Part shown: positions 18,128 through 27,917 of the stretch, piece by piece | How the letters are laid out: each line of letters begins with the position of its first letter | Numbering within the stretch: the first letter of the stretch is position 1 | Assembly: GCA_050633825.1 (NCBI GenBank) | Contig: JBOEHG010000032.1 | Location: 1-64,000, forward strand | DNA: 64,000 nucleotides | Direction: 5' to 3' | DNA from: CANLBN01 sp050633825 | GTDB lineage: Bacteria > Pseudomonadota > Gammaproteobacteria > Pseudomonadales > Cellvibrionaceae | Program-made: the position numbers and the translations under genes | Notes under the pieces: model-generated | Told to the model about the DNA's origin: nothing | The model's input: only the letters and a program-made list of their open reading frames with translations | Databases searched by the model: none

Positions 18128-19159
18128 CTATACGACTTTAATATGCCATGGTTCAAAGCGCACACCGAGATTATTGCCATGATCATAGCGAATAGCAATA
18201 TATCCCAGATCTTGCATACGCTTAAATTCATTGGTACTGGCAAAATCATCAGTAAAGTTTTTCGCTCCCCACCCAGTTCGACCAACATCGAAATCACCAA
18301 TGCCGTGATAGGAATAACCCGGTGGAGCCAAAGAGCGAGAAGCCCGTGAAAGGTTGCCATTGACCCTTACTGTTTTAGCTAAAAACAAATAGAGTTGTTT
18401 TACATTAGAGCGGATACCGGAAGTAAGAATAATTGATTCGCCTACATCACGCTTTAGGGTTTCATAGTAAGCCAGCGATTCATTTTTAAAAAGGTAGTGG
18501 CCCGAACGGGGGATTTTAATAGTATCCGATTTATTAAATTGACTGGTGAGCTTATCGGTAACTTTTTCGCCATAAAAGCCGTAATCAGTAGCGCTGGCAA
18601 AAAAGACTTTCTCGATAAACTCTAACTCTTCGTTGGTAAATGCACCAATAGCAGCAAAACGTTTTGAATACGACAAGGCCTCGTCAAAACTAACCAAGTT
18701 AAAATTACCATAGCCAATCGTTTTTTGCAGGTTTTTGAGTCGTAGTACAACTGAATGCAGCAAAGGTGCTTCACCATCGGTAATAAACACGTCGTCGGCA
18801 TAATCACGCGCAAAATCAACATTTTTATTAATGGCTTTTTGAGCTTGCGCGGTAATATGCCTGGCTTGATTAGACTGAGGATCGGTTGCTGTCGCTGTTG
18901 TTAAGGGCACTTGAATGGCTTCAGGGGCACTACCTCCACTCATCGTCTGTGCATCACGATCATCCATATCATCAACAATAGTGGCTGATAAGCTAACTGG
19001 ACGCTCTCGGTCAGAGGGAGGATCAAACATAGGGGGATCGCCGCGATCTACGACTCCAACAACACTCTCACTTGGCTCTGACAATTGCTGTCCTAAGCGA
19101 GGCACAACGCTTGCTGCTGCAAAACCAATAAAACCTGTAATAACTTGCCTGCGTTTCAT
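18128..19159 (-). CDS. Tat-exported M15 (VanY/DacY-like) D-Ala-D-Ala metallopeptidase
   Basis: The 343-residue protein starts MKRRQVITGFIGFAAASVVP, a twin-arginine-like signal, so export in folded form is likely. An acidic, Pro/Ser/Thr-rich linker (about 25-95) leads to a helical region and a C-terminal M15B peptidase domain (about 225-343). Zinc ligands fit H and D of SYHGIGDFDVG and the last His of EPWHIKV. Such enzymes trim D-Ala-D-Ala ends of periplasmic peptidoglycan. It lies alone between uup and the divergent MATE gene. The domain call rests on motifs only. Confidence 0.8.
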   Translation of the reverse strand: MKRRQVITGFIGFAAASVVPRLGQQLSEPSESVVGVVDRGDPPMFDPPSDRERPVSLSATIVDDMDDRDAQTMSGGSAPEAIQVPLTTATATDPQSNQARHITAQAQKAINKNVDFARDYADDVFITDGEAPLLHSVVLRLKNLQKTIGYGNFNLVSFDEALSYSKRFAAIGAFTNEELEFIEKVFFASATDYGFYGEKVTDKLTSQFNKSDTIKIPRSGHYLFKNESLAYYETLKRDVGESIILTSGIRSNVKQLYLFLAKTVRVNGNLSRASRSLAPPGYSYHGIGDFDVGRTGWGAKNFTDDFASTNEFKRMQDLGYIAIRYDHGNNLGVRFEPWHIKVV

Positions 19160-19449
19160 TAAATACTCTCTAACTATTATATTGTCGAGATTCTTAATTA
19201 GGCGCTCTTTAACACCTCTGGGGATAACTTATCACTCTAGTCATAGTGCTAAAAGTACCACATTTGGGCTAACTAAAGCATCAACCGTATGATTTATGGC
19301 ACGATTCAACTAGTTATCCCCTTAGTATAAAAAGACCCTAGATCAAATACTCACATATAGTCATTAAGATAGCAGTAAATTAGGGTATTATCCTGCCTTT
19401 CGCCCACTTTTTCATACTTTCATACACACAGACTTAAGCGATAAATACG
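19160..19449. other. Divergent intergenic region, M15 peptidase / MATE exporter
   Basis: These 290 bases hold both start regions. A TATTAT hexamer at 19386-19391 with a poor TTAAGA 16 bases before it might drive the MATE gene, but the match is weak. No gene or repeat is seen. Confidence 0.4.
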
Positions 19450-20775
19450 ATGTCAGCCGCCAAATATACTGAAGGCCCCATATTACATCACTTGTTCATA
19501 ATGACAGCCTCGGCAACAACAGGCCTGATGGTCATGTTTTTATCAGACCTCGTGGATATGTATTTTTTAAGCTTACTAGGGGAAGTTGAAATCGCAGCAG
19601 CCGTTGGTTTTGCTGGCTCAATACTCTTCTTCACAGTATCGATGAATATTGGCCTATCTATCGCCTGTAGTGCTTTGGTTTCGCGTGCCCTAGGCTCAGG
19701 CGATAACTGCACATCAAAGGAAACGGTCACTCATTCTTTTGTTTCAGCCATTCTAGTAACTCTACCCCTCACGCTACTCTTTTGGTTATTGATACCCTCC
19801 CTACTGCAATCTCTAGGCGCTGAAGGTCGAGCACTAGAGCTGGCAACAGACTACCTATCCATTATTATTGTCAGCATGCCCTTACTTGCACTGGCAATGT
19901 CTGCAGGTGGAGTGATGAGAGCCAGAGGCGACGCTAAGGGCGCAATGTGGTTAACCATGATTGGGGGGATTGTGAATGCTGTTTTAGACCCTATTTTTAT
20001 CTTTGGCTTCGATATGGGCGTCAAAGGAGCAGCTGTTGCGACCGTTATTAGTCGGGTAGCTATGGTGGCTTTTGGCTATTATGTAGTGATTCACCGTAAT
20101 CGTTTACTGGGGGCCTTCACATTAAAGAAATACACAGCGCAATTTCCAAACTATTTAAGCGTTGCCATACCGGCTGTTCTTACCAATTTATCAACCCCTA
20201 TTGGCATTGCCTATGTTACTTACGCTATGGCACAGTTTGGTGATAGTGCCGTTGCCGGTAATGCAATTATCAGCCGTATACAACCGGTAGCATTTGCCGG
20301 CTTATTTGCCCTGTCTGGCATTGTGGGGCCGATTGCAGGACAAAACTTTGGTGCAAATAAACTGGATCGCGTTTACACCACACTGAAAGAGTCTGTGCGC
20401 CTAGTGATGATTTATTGCCTTGTTATTTGTTTTATTCTATGGCTAATACAACCTTTATTAGTCCCTTTGTTTAATGCCTCTGACGATGCAAATGCCCTTG
20501 TTTATCTTTTCTGTAGCGGTGCTAGTCTTATGTTTATTTTCAATGGGCTGACATTTATTACTAACGCATTATTCAATAATTTAGGCCTTGCACATTATGC
20601 AACTATTATGAACCTATCCAAGGCAACTATTGGTACCATTCCATTTGTTGCAGCCGGAGCATGGCTAGCAGGTCCAGCGGGCATTCTATGGGGCTTATTT
20701 TTAGGCTCTGCTATTATGGGAATTATTGGTTTACTATTGGCAATAAAGGTGTTGAAAGGGTTTGAGGAACGCTAA
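19450..20775 (+). CDS. MATE family multidrug/toxin exporter
   Basis: This 441-residue inner-membrane protein has 12 hydrophobic segments in two MatE halves (about 10-215 and 235-435). The segment DLVDMYFLSLLGEVEIAA near residues 30-50 and GIVGPIAGQNFGANK near 290 match the two halves of the family. MATE proteins expel cationic drugs or metabolites by Na+ or H+ antiport; the substrate cannot be read from the sequence. It is a single gene that converges tightly on dinG (4 nt between the stops), with no obvious terminator between. Confidence 0.92.
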   Translation: MSAAKYTEGPILHHLFIMTASATTGLMVMFLSDLVDMYFLSLLGEVEIAAAVGFAGSILFFTVSMNIGLSIACSALVSRALGSGDNCTSKETVTHSFVSAILVTLPLTLLFWLLIPSLLQSLGAEGRALELATDYLSIIIVSMPLLALAMSAGGVMRARGDAKGAMWLTMIGGIVNAVLDPIFIFGFDMGVKGAAVATVISRVAMVAFGYYVVIHRNRLLGAFTLKKYTAQFPNYLSVAIPAVLTNLSTPIGIAYVTYAMAQFGDSAVAGNAIISRIQPVAFAGLFALSGIVGPIAGQNFGANKLDRVYTTLKESVRLVMIYCLVICFILWLIQPLLVPLFNASDDANALVYLFCSGASLMFIFNGLTFITNALFNNLGLAHYATIMNLSKATIGTIPFVAAGAWLAGPAGILWGLFLGSAIMGIIGLLLAIKVLKGFEER

Positions 20776-20779
20776 AATT

Positions 20780-22966
20780 TTATCTACGACCAATATCCAC
20801 TTGGTATCCCGGCAGACAACTTAGCAACAATTTTCCATAACGCTTGGTTACTAAGCGCTTATCCATGATGGTAATTTTTCCGCTGTCTTTTTCTGTACGC
20901 AATAGGCGCCCACAGGCTTGCACTAATTTCATCGCGGCATCAGGTACTGTAATATCCATAAAGGCATTGCCACCTTTACTTTCTATCCATTCAGCTAATG
21001 AGGCTTCAATCGGGTCATCAGGCACTGCAAAAGGAAGCTTTGCAATAATGACATGCTCACAATAATTACCGGGCAGATCGACTCCTTCAGCAAAACTGGC
21101 CAAGCCAAATAGAATACTTTCATTACCTGCATCAATAATTTTTTTGTGTTCAGATAACATCGCTTGTTTCGAACGCTCACCCTGCATCAAAATGGTTTGT
21201 CTCAGCGATTGCGGTAGCTGGTAAAAAACTTCTTCCATTTGTTTTCTGGATGAAAAGAGTACCAGCGACCCTTTTTGCTCCTCTAATAATTCAGGTAAAT
21301 ATTCCACCAGATTATCTGTATGCTGAGCAACAGCATTGGCCTCGACTGAAAAGCTGGGCACCTGTAAAGTTGCTTGTGTAAAATCAAAAGGGCTGGGCAT
21401 AATGCTATAGTGCTGCTCGGAGGATGTTCCCGCACGCATCATAAAGCGATCGTATTTGCCCAATGCCGTTAATGTCGCTGAGGTCACTATTGCGCCATAA
21501 CATTCTTCCCATAAACGGTATTGCAAAGTATTCGATGCGAGTATTGGACTAGAACATACTTCAAAATCAATAACACCGGAAAACTCAACCAAGGTAATCC
21601 AGCGAGCCAAAGGCACTGATTTACCTTTTACTTCTTGTGCCTGTTTCACTTCTGCTCCCGCAGAAGCATAACTACGCCATAGTGATAAATTCGCTTCAGC
21701 TCGGGAATGCCAATTACCAATCACTGGAAACCACGTTTCAAGATCTACCTTAGGGACTGAACAATAGCCATCTTCCATGGCTTCTTGTACTTCCGTATTC
21801 ATATGAGACAACACGTTGGTTAGACGATCAAACTGTAACGATAAATCTTCCGCAGCCTCGATAAAATGCGAGGGAGGGATGCCACCTTCAAAGCGATAAC
21901 GTTTTTCATCTTGCCGAAATACAGGTGAATCAGCCTCAGCCAGTACTTTATCTTCCATCAATTGCTGACAATAAGGGTATATTTTTTCCAACGCTTGTTT
22001 GACTGATAATAATGTTGACGGTAACTGTTCGGCATAATGATCTAATTGCCCCGCCCCACTAATATCACCTAGCATATTCGATAAGGTTTTTTGACACTGA
22101 TCCAGCCATTTACTGGTTGAAGCGACACGGGTGTGATAAGAAAAATGGCTCAGCGCTTTATCGGGTAAATGGTGGCCTTCATCAAAAATATAAATAGTAT
22201 CTTCTGGATGAGGCAATATTGCTCCACCACCTAAAGCAAGATCCGCTAGCACTAAGTCATGGTTCGCAACAATACAATCGTAACGATCAATCGCCTCTCG
22301 TGCTTTGAAGAAGCTACAGCTAGACACGTTCGAACAACGCCGGCCTGTACACTCTCGATGGTTCGTTGTAATCGGTGCCCATACGGTTGGCTCAATTTCT
22401 GTTTCCCAGCTATCGCGATCGCCATCCCATTTACCTGCCGTCATCGCATCCACCATGCTGTTGTAAATGGTTAACGATTGCTCATCGACAGAGGGTTGAT
22501 CTTGCTCATAGAGTGCTTGCTCAACCTCTAATTGAGAATCTGTATTCATCAATAAACGGTCCAGCTTACTTAAACAAAGATACCGTCCTCGGCCTTTTGC
22601 CAAGGTAAAATTAAATGACAAATCTGTGGTTTTTTTTATTTCCGGTAGATCTTTATGAATGATTTGTTCTTGAAGCGCAACGGTTGCCGTTGATATAACC
22701 AGTTTTTTATTCAGGGCCTGCGCAATAGGTATAGCCGCTAACAAATAGGCAACTGTTTTACCCGTACCAGTACCCGCCTCTACGATACATAAATGCGGAT
22801 TATCACTTTCGATACGCTTACCGTGATTATCCGCTTTAATATTCGCTAATGTATTAGCAATATTGGCTATCATCAGCTTTTGACCATGGCGTGATGTTAA
22901 TTCACGATGTTCTAAAAATTGTCGATAGACAGATTGAATGGTCGACTTGAGTTCATCAGATAACAT
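20780..22966 (-). CDS. dinG: ATP-dependent DNA helicase DinG (Fe-S, XPD-like)
   Basis: DinG is a 5'-3' superfamily 2 helicase that resolves R-loops and damaged structures. The 728-residue protein shows Walker A EAGTGTGKT ending at K70-T71, four iron-sulfur cysteines (C131, C206, C211, C217), the DEGH box at 262-265 and late motifs including SFAEGVDLPG and QACGRLLRTEKD. All key residues are kept. It lies 20 nt downstream of the acyltransferase gene, so is probably cotranscribed with it. I did not see a clear LexA box just upstream, although dinG is SOS-induced in E. coli. Confidence 0.95.
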   Translation of the reverse strand: MLSDELKSTIQSVYRQFLEHRELTSRHGQKLMIANIANTLANIKADNHGKRIESDNPHLCIVEAGTGTGKTVAYLLAAIPIAQALNKKLVISTATVALQEQIIHKDLPEIKKTTDLSFNFTLAKGRGRYLCLSKLDRLLMNTDSQLEVEQALYEQDQPSVDEQSLTIYNSMVDAMTAGKWDGDRDSWETEIEPTVWAPITTNHRECTGRRCSNVSSCSFFKAREAIDRYDCIVANHDLVLADLALGGGAILPHPEDTIYIFDEGHHLPDKALSHFSYHTRVASTSKWLDQCQKTLSNMLGDISGAGQLDHYAEQLPSTLLSVKQALEKIYPYCQQLMEDKVLAEADSPVFRQDEKRYRFEGGIPPSHFIEAAEDLSLQFDRLTNVLSHMNTEVQEAMEDGYCSVPKVDLETWFPVIGNWHSRAEANLSLWRSYASAGAEVKQAQEVKGKSVPLARWITLVEFSGVIDFEVCSSPILASNTLQYRLWEECYGAIVTSATLTALGKYDRFMMRAGTSSEQHYSIMPSPFDFTQATLQVPSFSVEANAVAQHTDNLVEYLPELLEEQKGSLVLFSSRKQMEEVFYQLPQSLRQTILMQGERSKQAMLSEHKKIIDAGNESILFGLASFAEGVDLPGNYCEHVIIAKLPFAVPDDPIEASLAEWIESKGGNAFMDITVPDAAMKLVQACGRLLRTEKDSGKITIMDKRLVTKRYGKLLLSCLPGYQVDIGRR

Positions 22967-22986
22967 AAATAACTAAAAACATTCCG

Positions 22987-24153
22987 CTATTTATGGAGAG
23001 CATGAAGAGACTGCTGGCTAACAATAGGGTTGGCATACATGCTTAATAATATGTCTCGATAACGTTCATCACACTCGCCTAAGTGTTTATGAAACTTTTG
23101 CATTTCATCAACAAAATTACCATCATGAAAAGGAATATGTGAATGGGTCGTCACAACATCATCCGATAATGTACCGTGTAACTCTTGATAGGCAATACAG
23201 TTACTCGGCTGTAAGACATAATTAGCAATAATTTTTTGATCGATCTCAGCCACTATTTCATCAGTATTTTGGTAATTTCCTGTTAATGGTTCACCGAAGG
23301 CAATATGTACCCGGCCTTTGAAGCCAGTGATACCCTTGGCAATGCTAGCTGCATCTTCATGCTCTTCTTTTTCATATTTACCATCATTACGATGAGCATG
23401 AAGTTCGTTCGCTTTCGCAATATCGCAAGGGTCATTTTCATAAGAGATAGAAACAGGAATAATATTAAGTTCTCGAATATAATCCGCTAGCGCGACACTT
23501 TTGGGTTTACTTAAAGCAAGCATACCAACAACAGCACTATTAGTACGATCAATACCGTCTTTAGCCCGCCCTTCCCGTTGGGCAATCCAAACATTGGCCT
23601 TTTCTTCTACAATTGAGTGATGAATATAAGACGATAAATGTTTTGCAGCTTTTAATTTTTCTCGTGGCTTGGTGGCAGAGCGGTTAACAATAAAACTTTT
23701 ATTCAAGCGCATTAAGTCAGAGACATAAGACTTGGTTAATAAATTATCACCGATAGCAATATGTAAAGTATGTAATCCTTGGTGGTGTAGCGTCCAATTG
23801 ACCAAAGCAGGATCAGCAACGATATCGCGATGGTTACTGATAAACAAATGGGCTTTACTTTTATCTAAGTGCTCTTCTCCAGAAATCGTTAACTCACTGG
23901 TTGTCTCTTTTATCATTCGGGCAACATAACCTTCAATGATAAGCTGTAAATCATGTACCGTTGAAATATTTTCAGTTTGCTTAGCAAGATAATATTTAAC
24001 CAAAGGTGTCATTACTGACAATAACCAACGCGGTAATTTGGGAAAGCGAAAGCGTGCAACAACTTTTAAAAATTCATCATCTTTTAATAAGCGATCAATA
24101 GTGGGCCTTACTTCATTATCACGGTAAGGGCGAATATCATCAAACTGAGTCAT
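22987..24153 (-). CDS. PlsC-like acyltransferase (glycerolipid type)
   Basis: The 388-residue protein has an acyltransferase block at about 85-310. Its catalytic motif reads SNHRDIVADPAL (H108, D114), the spacing variant seen in a large group of proteobacterial 1-acylglycerol-3-phosphate acyltransferase-like proteins, followed by NRSA near 175 and a REGRAKDG block near 210. A C-terminal 80-residue region is specific to this group. No signal peptide is seen; peripheral membrane location is likely. It probably acylates a glycerophospholipid, but acceptor and role are unknown. It precedes dinG by 20 nt. Confidence 0.82.
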   Translation of the reverse strand: MTQFDDIRPYRDNEVRPTIDRLLKDDEFLKVVARFRFPKLPRWLLSVMTPLVKYYLAKQTENISTVHDLQLIIEGYVARMIKETTSELTISGEEHLDKSKAHLFISNHRDIVADPALVNWTLHHQGLHTLHIAIGDNLLTKSYVSDLMRLNKSFIVNRSATKPREKLKAAKHLSSYIHHSIVEEKANVWIAQREGRAKDGIDRTNSAVVGMLALSKPKSVALADYIRELNIIPVSISYENDPCDIAKANELHAHRNDGKYEKEEHEDAASIAKGITGFKGRVHIAFGEPLTGNYQNTDEIVAEIDQKIIANYVLQPSNCIAYQELHGTLSDDVVTTHSHIPFHDGNFVDEMQKFHKHLGECDERYRDILLSMYANPIVSQQSLHALHK

Positions 24154-24249
24154 TAGGTCTATTATCTTTTACTGTTCTTTTTGTGTATTTTTGTCGTGTG
24201 TTAACTACTGTGTTTTTAATACGGCTTTATTAGGAAGCATTATTTCTAT

Positions 24250-25296
24250 TTATCGATTATTGCCTGGAAACCAATTCACATCATAAGCATGCTTATCAAC
24301 AAGGTGGGTAATATCTAATACTAAAGCAAATAGTGCCATACGCACTACCACACCATTATCGGCTTGGCGGAAGATCGCGAGGTTAGGGTTTTTATCTAAA
24401 TCACTGTCGAGCTCATTTGCTTCTGCACGAGAATCCCTTGGCAAGGGGTGCATGATAACGGTATTTGGCTCACAAAATTGTGTGTAGATACTTTGGTTTA
24501 AACGGAAGCGGCCTCGGTAAACATCGGCCTCTTCTTTCGATTGAAAACGCTCTTCCTGTATCCGTGTTGAGTAAGCAATATCAACATGGGAAATACTGGA
24601 ACTTAACTCTTCAGATACAGAAACCTCATGACCGGCAGAGCGTAAGGATTCAACTAAATATTCTGGCATTGAGAGCTCTTTTGGCGATACCAGACTAACA
24701 TGAATATTATCGTACAAGCATAAGAGCTGACATAAAGAGTGCACTGTACGACCGTGCTTTAAATCGCCAATCATAGCAATACGTAAACCATCAATGCTGC
24801 GTCCTTTAGAGGATAACTCTTTACGGATTGTATAAAGGTCCAACAATGCTTGTGTGGGATGTTCGTTCGGGCCATCTCCCCCATTAATAACAGGTACTCG
24901 GCTCGCTTCAGAAAACTCTTTTACCGACCCTGACTTAGGATGCCTCATGCAGATCACATCACTATAACCTGACAAGACTCTAGCGGTATCATAAAGGGAT
25001 TCACCTTTGGAAATAGCTGAGCTTTCAAAGCCCGTAGTCTCACGAACATTACCGCCCAATAAGTTAAATGCACTGCCAAAACTCACTCGTGTGCGTGTAC
25101 TGGCCTCAAAGAACATATTGCCGAGTATCGCGCCGTCTAACACTCGTGTCGCCTTTTGGCGTCTTGCATAAGGGAGCATAGCATCGGCAACTGCAAAGAC
25201 CGTTTCAATATCTTGCTGCTCGAACTGCTGAATGGAAAGGATATGGGCGCCTTTAAAATTCACAAATAGACCTTGATTACAAAAATGGTGGTGCAT
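24250..25296 (-). CDS. pyrB: Aspartate carbamoyltransferase catalytic subunit
   Basis: PyrB joins carbamoyl phosphate and aspartate in pyrimidine synthesis. The 348-residue protein keeps all active-site blocks: STRTR near 66-70, SKGES (Lys from the neighbouring subunit), NEHPTQ, KHGRT, STRIQEERF and HPLPRDS. It lacks fused domains and no pyrI or pyrC-like gene is adjacent. The N-terminus is about 18 residues longer than E. coli PyrB, so an internal start is possible, although no better ribosome-binding site was evident. It stands alone between the acyltransferase and sbcB. Confidence 0.93.
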   Translation of the reverse strand: MHHHFCNQGLFVNFKGAHILSIQQFEQQDIETVFAVADAMLPYARRQKATRVLDGAILGNMFFEASTRTRVSFGSAFNLLGGNVRETTGFESSAISKGESLYDTARVLSGYSDVICMRHPKSGSVKEFSEASRVPVINGGDGPNEHPTQALLDLYTIRKELSSKGRSIDGLRIAMIGDLKHGRTVHSLCQLLCLYDNIHVSLVSPKELSMPEYLVESLRSAGHEVSVSEELSSSISHVDIAYSTRIQEERFQSKEEADVYRGRFRLNQSIYTQFCEPNTVIMHPLPRDSRAEANELDSDLDKNPNLAIFRQADNGVVVRMALFALVLDITHLVDKHAYDVNWFPGNNR

Positions 25297-25366
25297 TTTA
25301 ACGCTGTTTACTCAATTGAGCTATGTCCACTCAATGTTATTTGCAATAAAGTGGTCTCTACTCACC

Positions 25367-26782
25367 TTACGCAAGAAGGGTATCACCATACTCAAATAAG
25401 GACTGAATCAAGGACTGCTTATCTGAATGATTTTCAGTGAGTACATTTAACTCATCAAAATAATGATCAAGCGTGATACTTCCACCCGCTTCTGGGTCAG
25501 TGAGGCGCTGATAACGCCACTCTTCCCAGCGAAGCTGTTCTTCCTCAGTTAGTGATTGCGGAAAAAAGCGAGCTCTATAACGGAAGAGTAATGCTTGTAA
25601 ACGTTTATCTTTTAGTTGCGACGCAAACGAAGGTAAGGCATCAGGGGAAGCTGTTCTAATACTGGAGAATAATTGACGGTCATGATCACTAATAAAACCA
25701 TCATATAATTGTTGCTCAGGGTCTGATTTAGGCGGAAATGGATTTTGTTGATAAACACTAGTCAACTTATGACGGAAATCAACATCACGTAGCATCTGCC
25801 AATGCTTTTCACACAAAGACTTATCAATCGCTAAACGCTTAGCTGACACATCATCCAATAATTTGGGCGTCGCAATAATGGGAGACTTATTGAGATGGAT
25901 TTCTTTTAAGGGAATTCTCTCAACATTATCCGGTAAATCACCTTGTTTTGTATATAAACGCTCTAAAATGTCATCAGCAGATAGATTGATGAGCGGCTCT
26001 GGATTAATGGATAAATCATAACAAATAATACTGTTTTTGTTACGCGGGTGCACCATCAGTGGTACCACAAGTGCAGCACAGCCATGTACAACAGAGAAGC
26101 GAGAGGAGATATGCAAGAGCGGTTTGCGCTGATCAATATCGATCAATGCAGCGACGCGCGCCTTTAAACGCAATTCATAAGCATAGTCATATAATTTTGG
26201 CTGTTTTTCTTTGATCAGTTTTGCTAAGGCAATGGTTGCATGCACATCAGATAAGGCATCATGTGCCGCATCATGCTCTAAGCTGTTTTCGGCACTGAGG
26301 TTTTCTAATTTAAAGCTAGGCAAGCCATCTTCACGCAACGGCCAATTAAGTGATTCCGGGCGCAAAGCATAAGTTAAGCGAACCATGTCGATGATATCCC
26401 ATCGACTATTTCCATTTTTCCATTCCCGCTCGTAAGGGTCATAAAAATTACGATATAAACCATAACGAGTGACCTCATCATCAAAACGAATACTGTTATA
26501 ACCAACACCACATGTTCCGGGTTGCGTAAATGCTTGGTGAATGAGTCGAAAGAATTCTGGCTCTGTTTTGCCTTCAGATAATGCTTGCTGTGGAGTAATA
26601 CCCGTAATGAAGCATGCCTGTGGCTGAGGAAGGCAATCTATAACTGGCTGGCAATAACAAACCAGAGGCTCACCGATAACATTGAGTGACTCATCGGTGC
26701 GGATACCAGCAAATTGTGAGGGTTTATCAACACTGGGATTGGCACCCCAGGTTTCATAGTCATGCCAATAAAGTGTATTCAC
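25367..26782 (-). CDS. sbcB: Exodeoxyribonuclease I
   Basis: ExoI degrades single-stranded DNA 3'-5' in recombination and mismatch repair. The 471-residue protein (E. coli 475) begins with the DEDDh exonuclease domain: WHDYETWG (D8, E10), GYNSIRFDDE, and EHDAAHDALSDVHAT with the catalytic His/Asp near 180-185, followed by the SH3-like and C-terminal helical domains. The start is a GTG at 26782 behind AAGGG. The gene is followed by pyrB on the same strand, 70 nt on, and is preceded by the strong terminator of the OmpA-like gene. Confidence 0.95.
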   Translation of the reverse strand: MNTLYWHDYETWGANPSVDKPSQFAGIRTDESLNVIGEPLVCYCQPVIDCLPQPQACFITGITPQQALSEGKTEPEFFRLIHQAFTQPGTCGVGYNSIRFDDEVTRYGLYRNFYDPYEREWKNGNSRWDIIDMVRLTYALRPESLNWPLREDGLPSFKLENLSAENSLEHDAAHDALSDVHATIALAKLIKEKQPKLYDYAYELRLKARVAALIDIDQRKPLLHISSRFSVVHGCAALVVPLMVHPRNKNSIICYDLSINPEPLINLSADDILERLYTKQGDLPDNVERIPLKEIHLNKSPIIATPKLLDDVSAKRLAIDKSLCEKHWQMLRDVDFRHKLTSVYQQNPFPPKSDPEQQLYDGFISDHDRQLFSSIRTASPDALPSFASQLKDKRLQALLFRYRARFFPQSLTEEEQLRWEEWRYQRLTDPEAGGSITLDHYFDELNVLTENHSDKQSLIQSLFEYGDTLLA

Positions 26783-26820
26783 AATAGCCCTTATGCTGAC
26801 AAAAATTTATTTTACATACA

Positions 26821-26845
26821 AAAAAGCCCTGCCAAGGCAGGGCTT
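26821..26845 (-). terminator. Intrinsic terminator after the OmpA-like gene
   Basis: On the minus strand GCCCTGCC pairs with GGCAGGGC around a two-base loop (8-bp GC-rich stem, 26826-26843), followed by a run of T. It lies 20 nt after the stop of the OmpA-like gene and before sbcB, separating the two transcripts. Confidence 0.93.
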
Positions 26846-26865
26846 CTAGATTACCGGTAAAACGA

Positions 26866-27513
26866 TTAACGATAAACCGTTTTATTTGCAGTCACTTCAA
26901 TATCAACACGACGGTTTTGAGCACGACCTTCTTTGGTTGCATTTGAGGCTACAGGTTGAGTTTCACCCTTACCTGACGCAGAAATAATAGAAGATGATAC
27001 ACCTTTACTTACAAGGTAGCTTTCAACAGATTTTGCACGACGCTCTGACAATTGCTGGTTGTATGCATCATTACCACGACTATCAGCATGACCAGTTAAG
27101 ACTAAGCTTACAGGTTCTACTTTGGCCAAGTCTGATACAAACTTATCCAAAACAGCCATACCACCCGCAGTTAACTCAGCACTATTCGTTGCAAATGATG
27201 CATCACCTGACAAAGAAACTGTGTCAGTTACTTTTACCAATGTAGGCTTAGGTGCAGTTGGAACATATTCAGGTTTTGCTGGCTCTTTTACTACAGGTGC
27301 TGGTTTTGGTGCCGCAACTTCTTTTGGCTTAATAGGCTGGCATTGCGAGGCAAACTTTCCGCTAGTAACTTTTACACACTTTGTGTAGCTTGAGCTAACA
27401 GGCTTCCCGTTACCACTTACTAACGCACCATTTTTTACATGGGCCAAAGCACCACTGCTTAATACAACTGAAGTAAGAGCAACGACACTGGCGCAAGTTA
27501 ACTTATTAATCAT
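26866..27513 (-). CDS. Outer-membrane/periplasmic OmpA-family protein
   Basis: The 215-residue protein has a signal peptide (MINKLTCASVVALTSVVLSSGALA), a short region with two Cys (about C45 and C56), a Pro/Lys-rich hinge (about 60-90) and a C-terminal OmpA peptidoglycan-binding domain at about 95-210 with LTGHADSRGNDAYN and LSERRAKSVESYL. There is no beta-barrel, so it resembles OprF-type C-terminal halves and Pal-like anchors, but without a lipobox. The ATG at 27513 is fixed by an AGGAGG site 7 nt before it. Single gene with its own terminator. Confidence 0.9.
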   Translation of the reverse strand: MINKLTCASVVALTSVVLSSGALAHVKNGALVSGNGKPVSSSYTKCVKVTSGKFASQCQPIKPKEVAAPKPAPVVKEPAKPEYVPTAPKPTLVKVTDTVSLSGDASFATNSAELTAGGMAVLDKFVSDLAKVEPVSLVLTGHADSRGNDAYNQQLSERRAKSVESYLVSKGVSSSIISASGKGETQPVASNATKEGRAQNRRVDIEVTANKTVYR

Positions 27514-27917
27514 GAAAGACCTCCTAAAGGTTCCTATTTTATATTGTTGAAATTTTTGATTCTTCACTGAAGCATAGAACTAACGGTTTTGTATTAATGT
27601 AGTAATATACGACAGCACTTATTATCCATTTAAGTTTTAGCGCTAAGCACTTTACTATTAGATAGCTAGTCAAAGCTTAAAACGTGTACAAAAAACACTC
27701 AATAAAAAGATACTATACCCACTTAGAAGCTGTGGATACTCATCCCCCGATGATATGACGCTATTATTTTATTGAAAGCAATAACTTCGACGGCAAATAT
27801 ACTCCATCCACCCCTATATTTACAGCCTATAGTTAACAATTTAACTGTTTAACCTTGTTACTACATTTGTAAGCTAAGACTTTTGTCTACAATCAAAAGT
27901 CACATCATTATTTCAAA
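27514..27917. other. Intergenic region between phhB and the OmpA-like gene
   Basis: These 404 AT-rich bases carry the untranslated leader and promoter of the OmpA-like gene on the minus strand, and the 3' side of phhB. A GATAAT hexamer on the minus strand (complement of 27621-27626) could be a -10, but its -35 is poor. I see no gene and no T-tract terminator for phhB. Confidence 0.45.
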
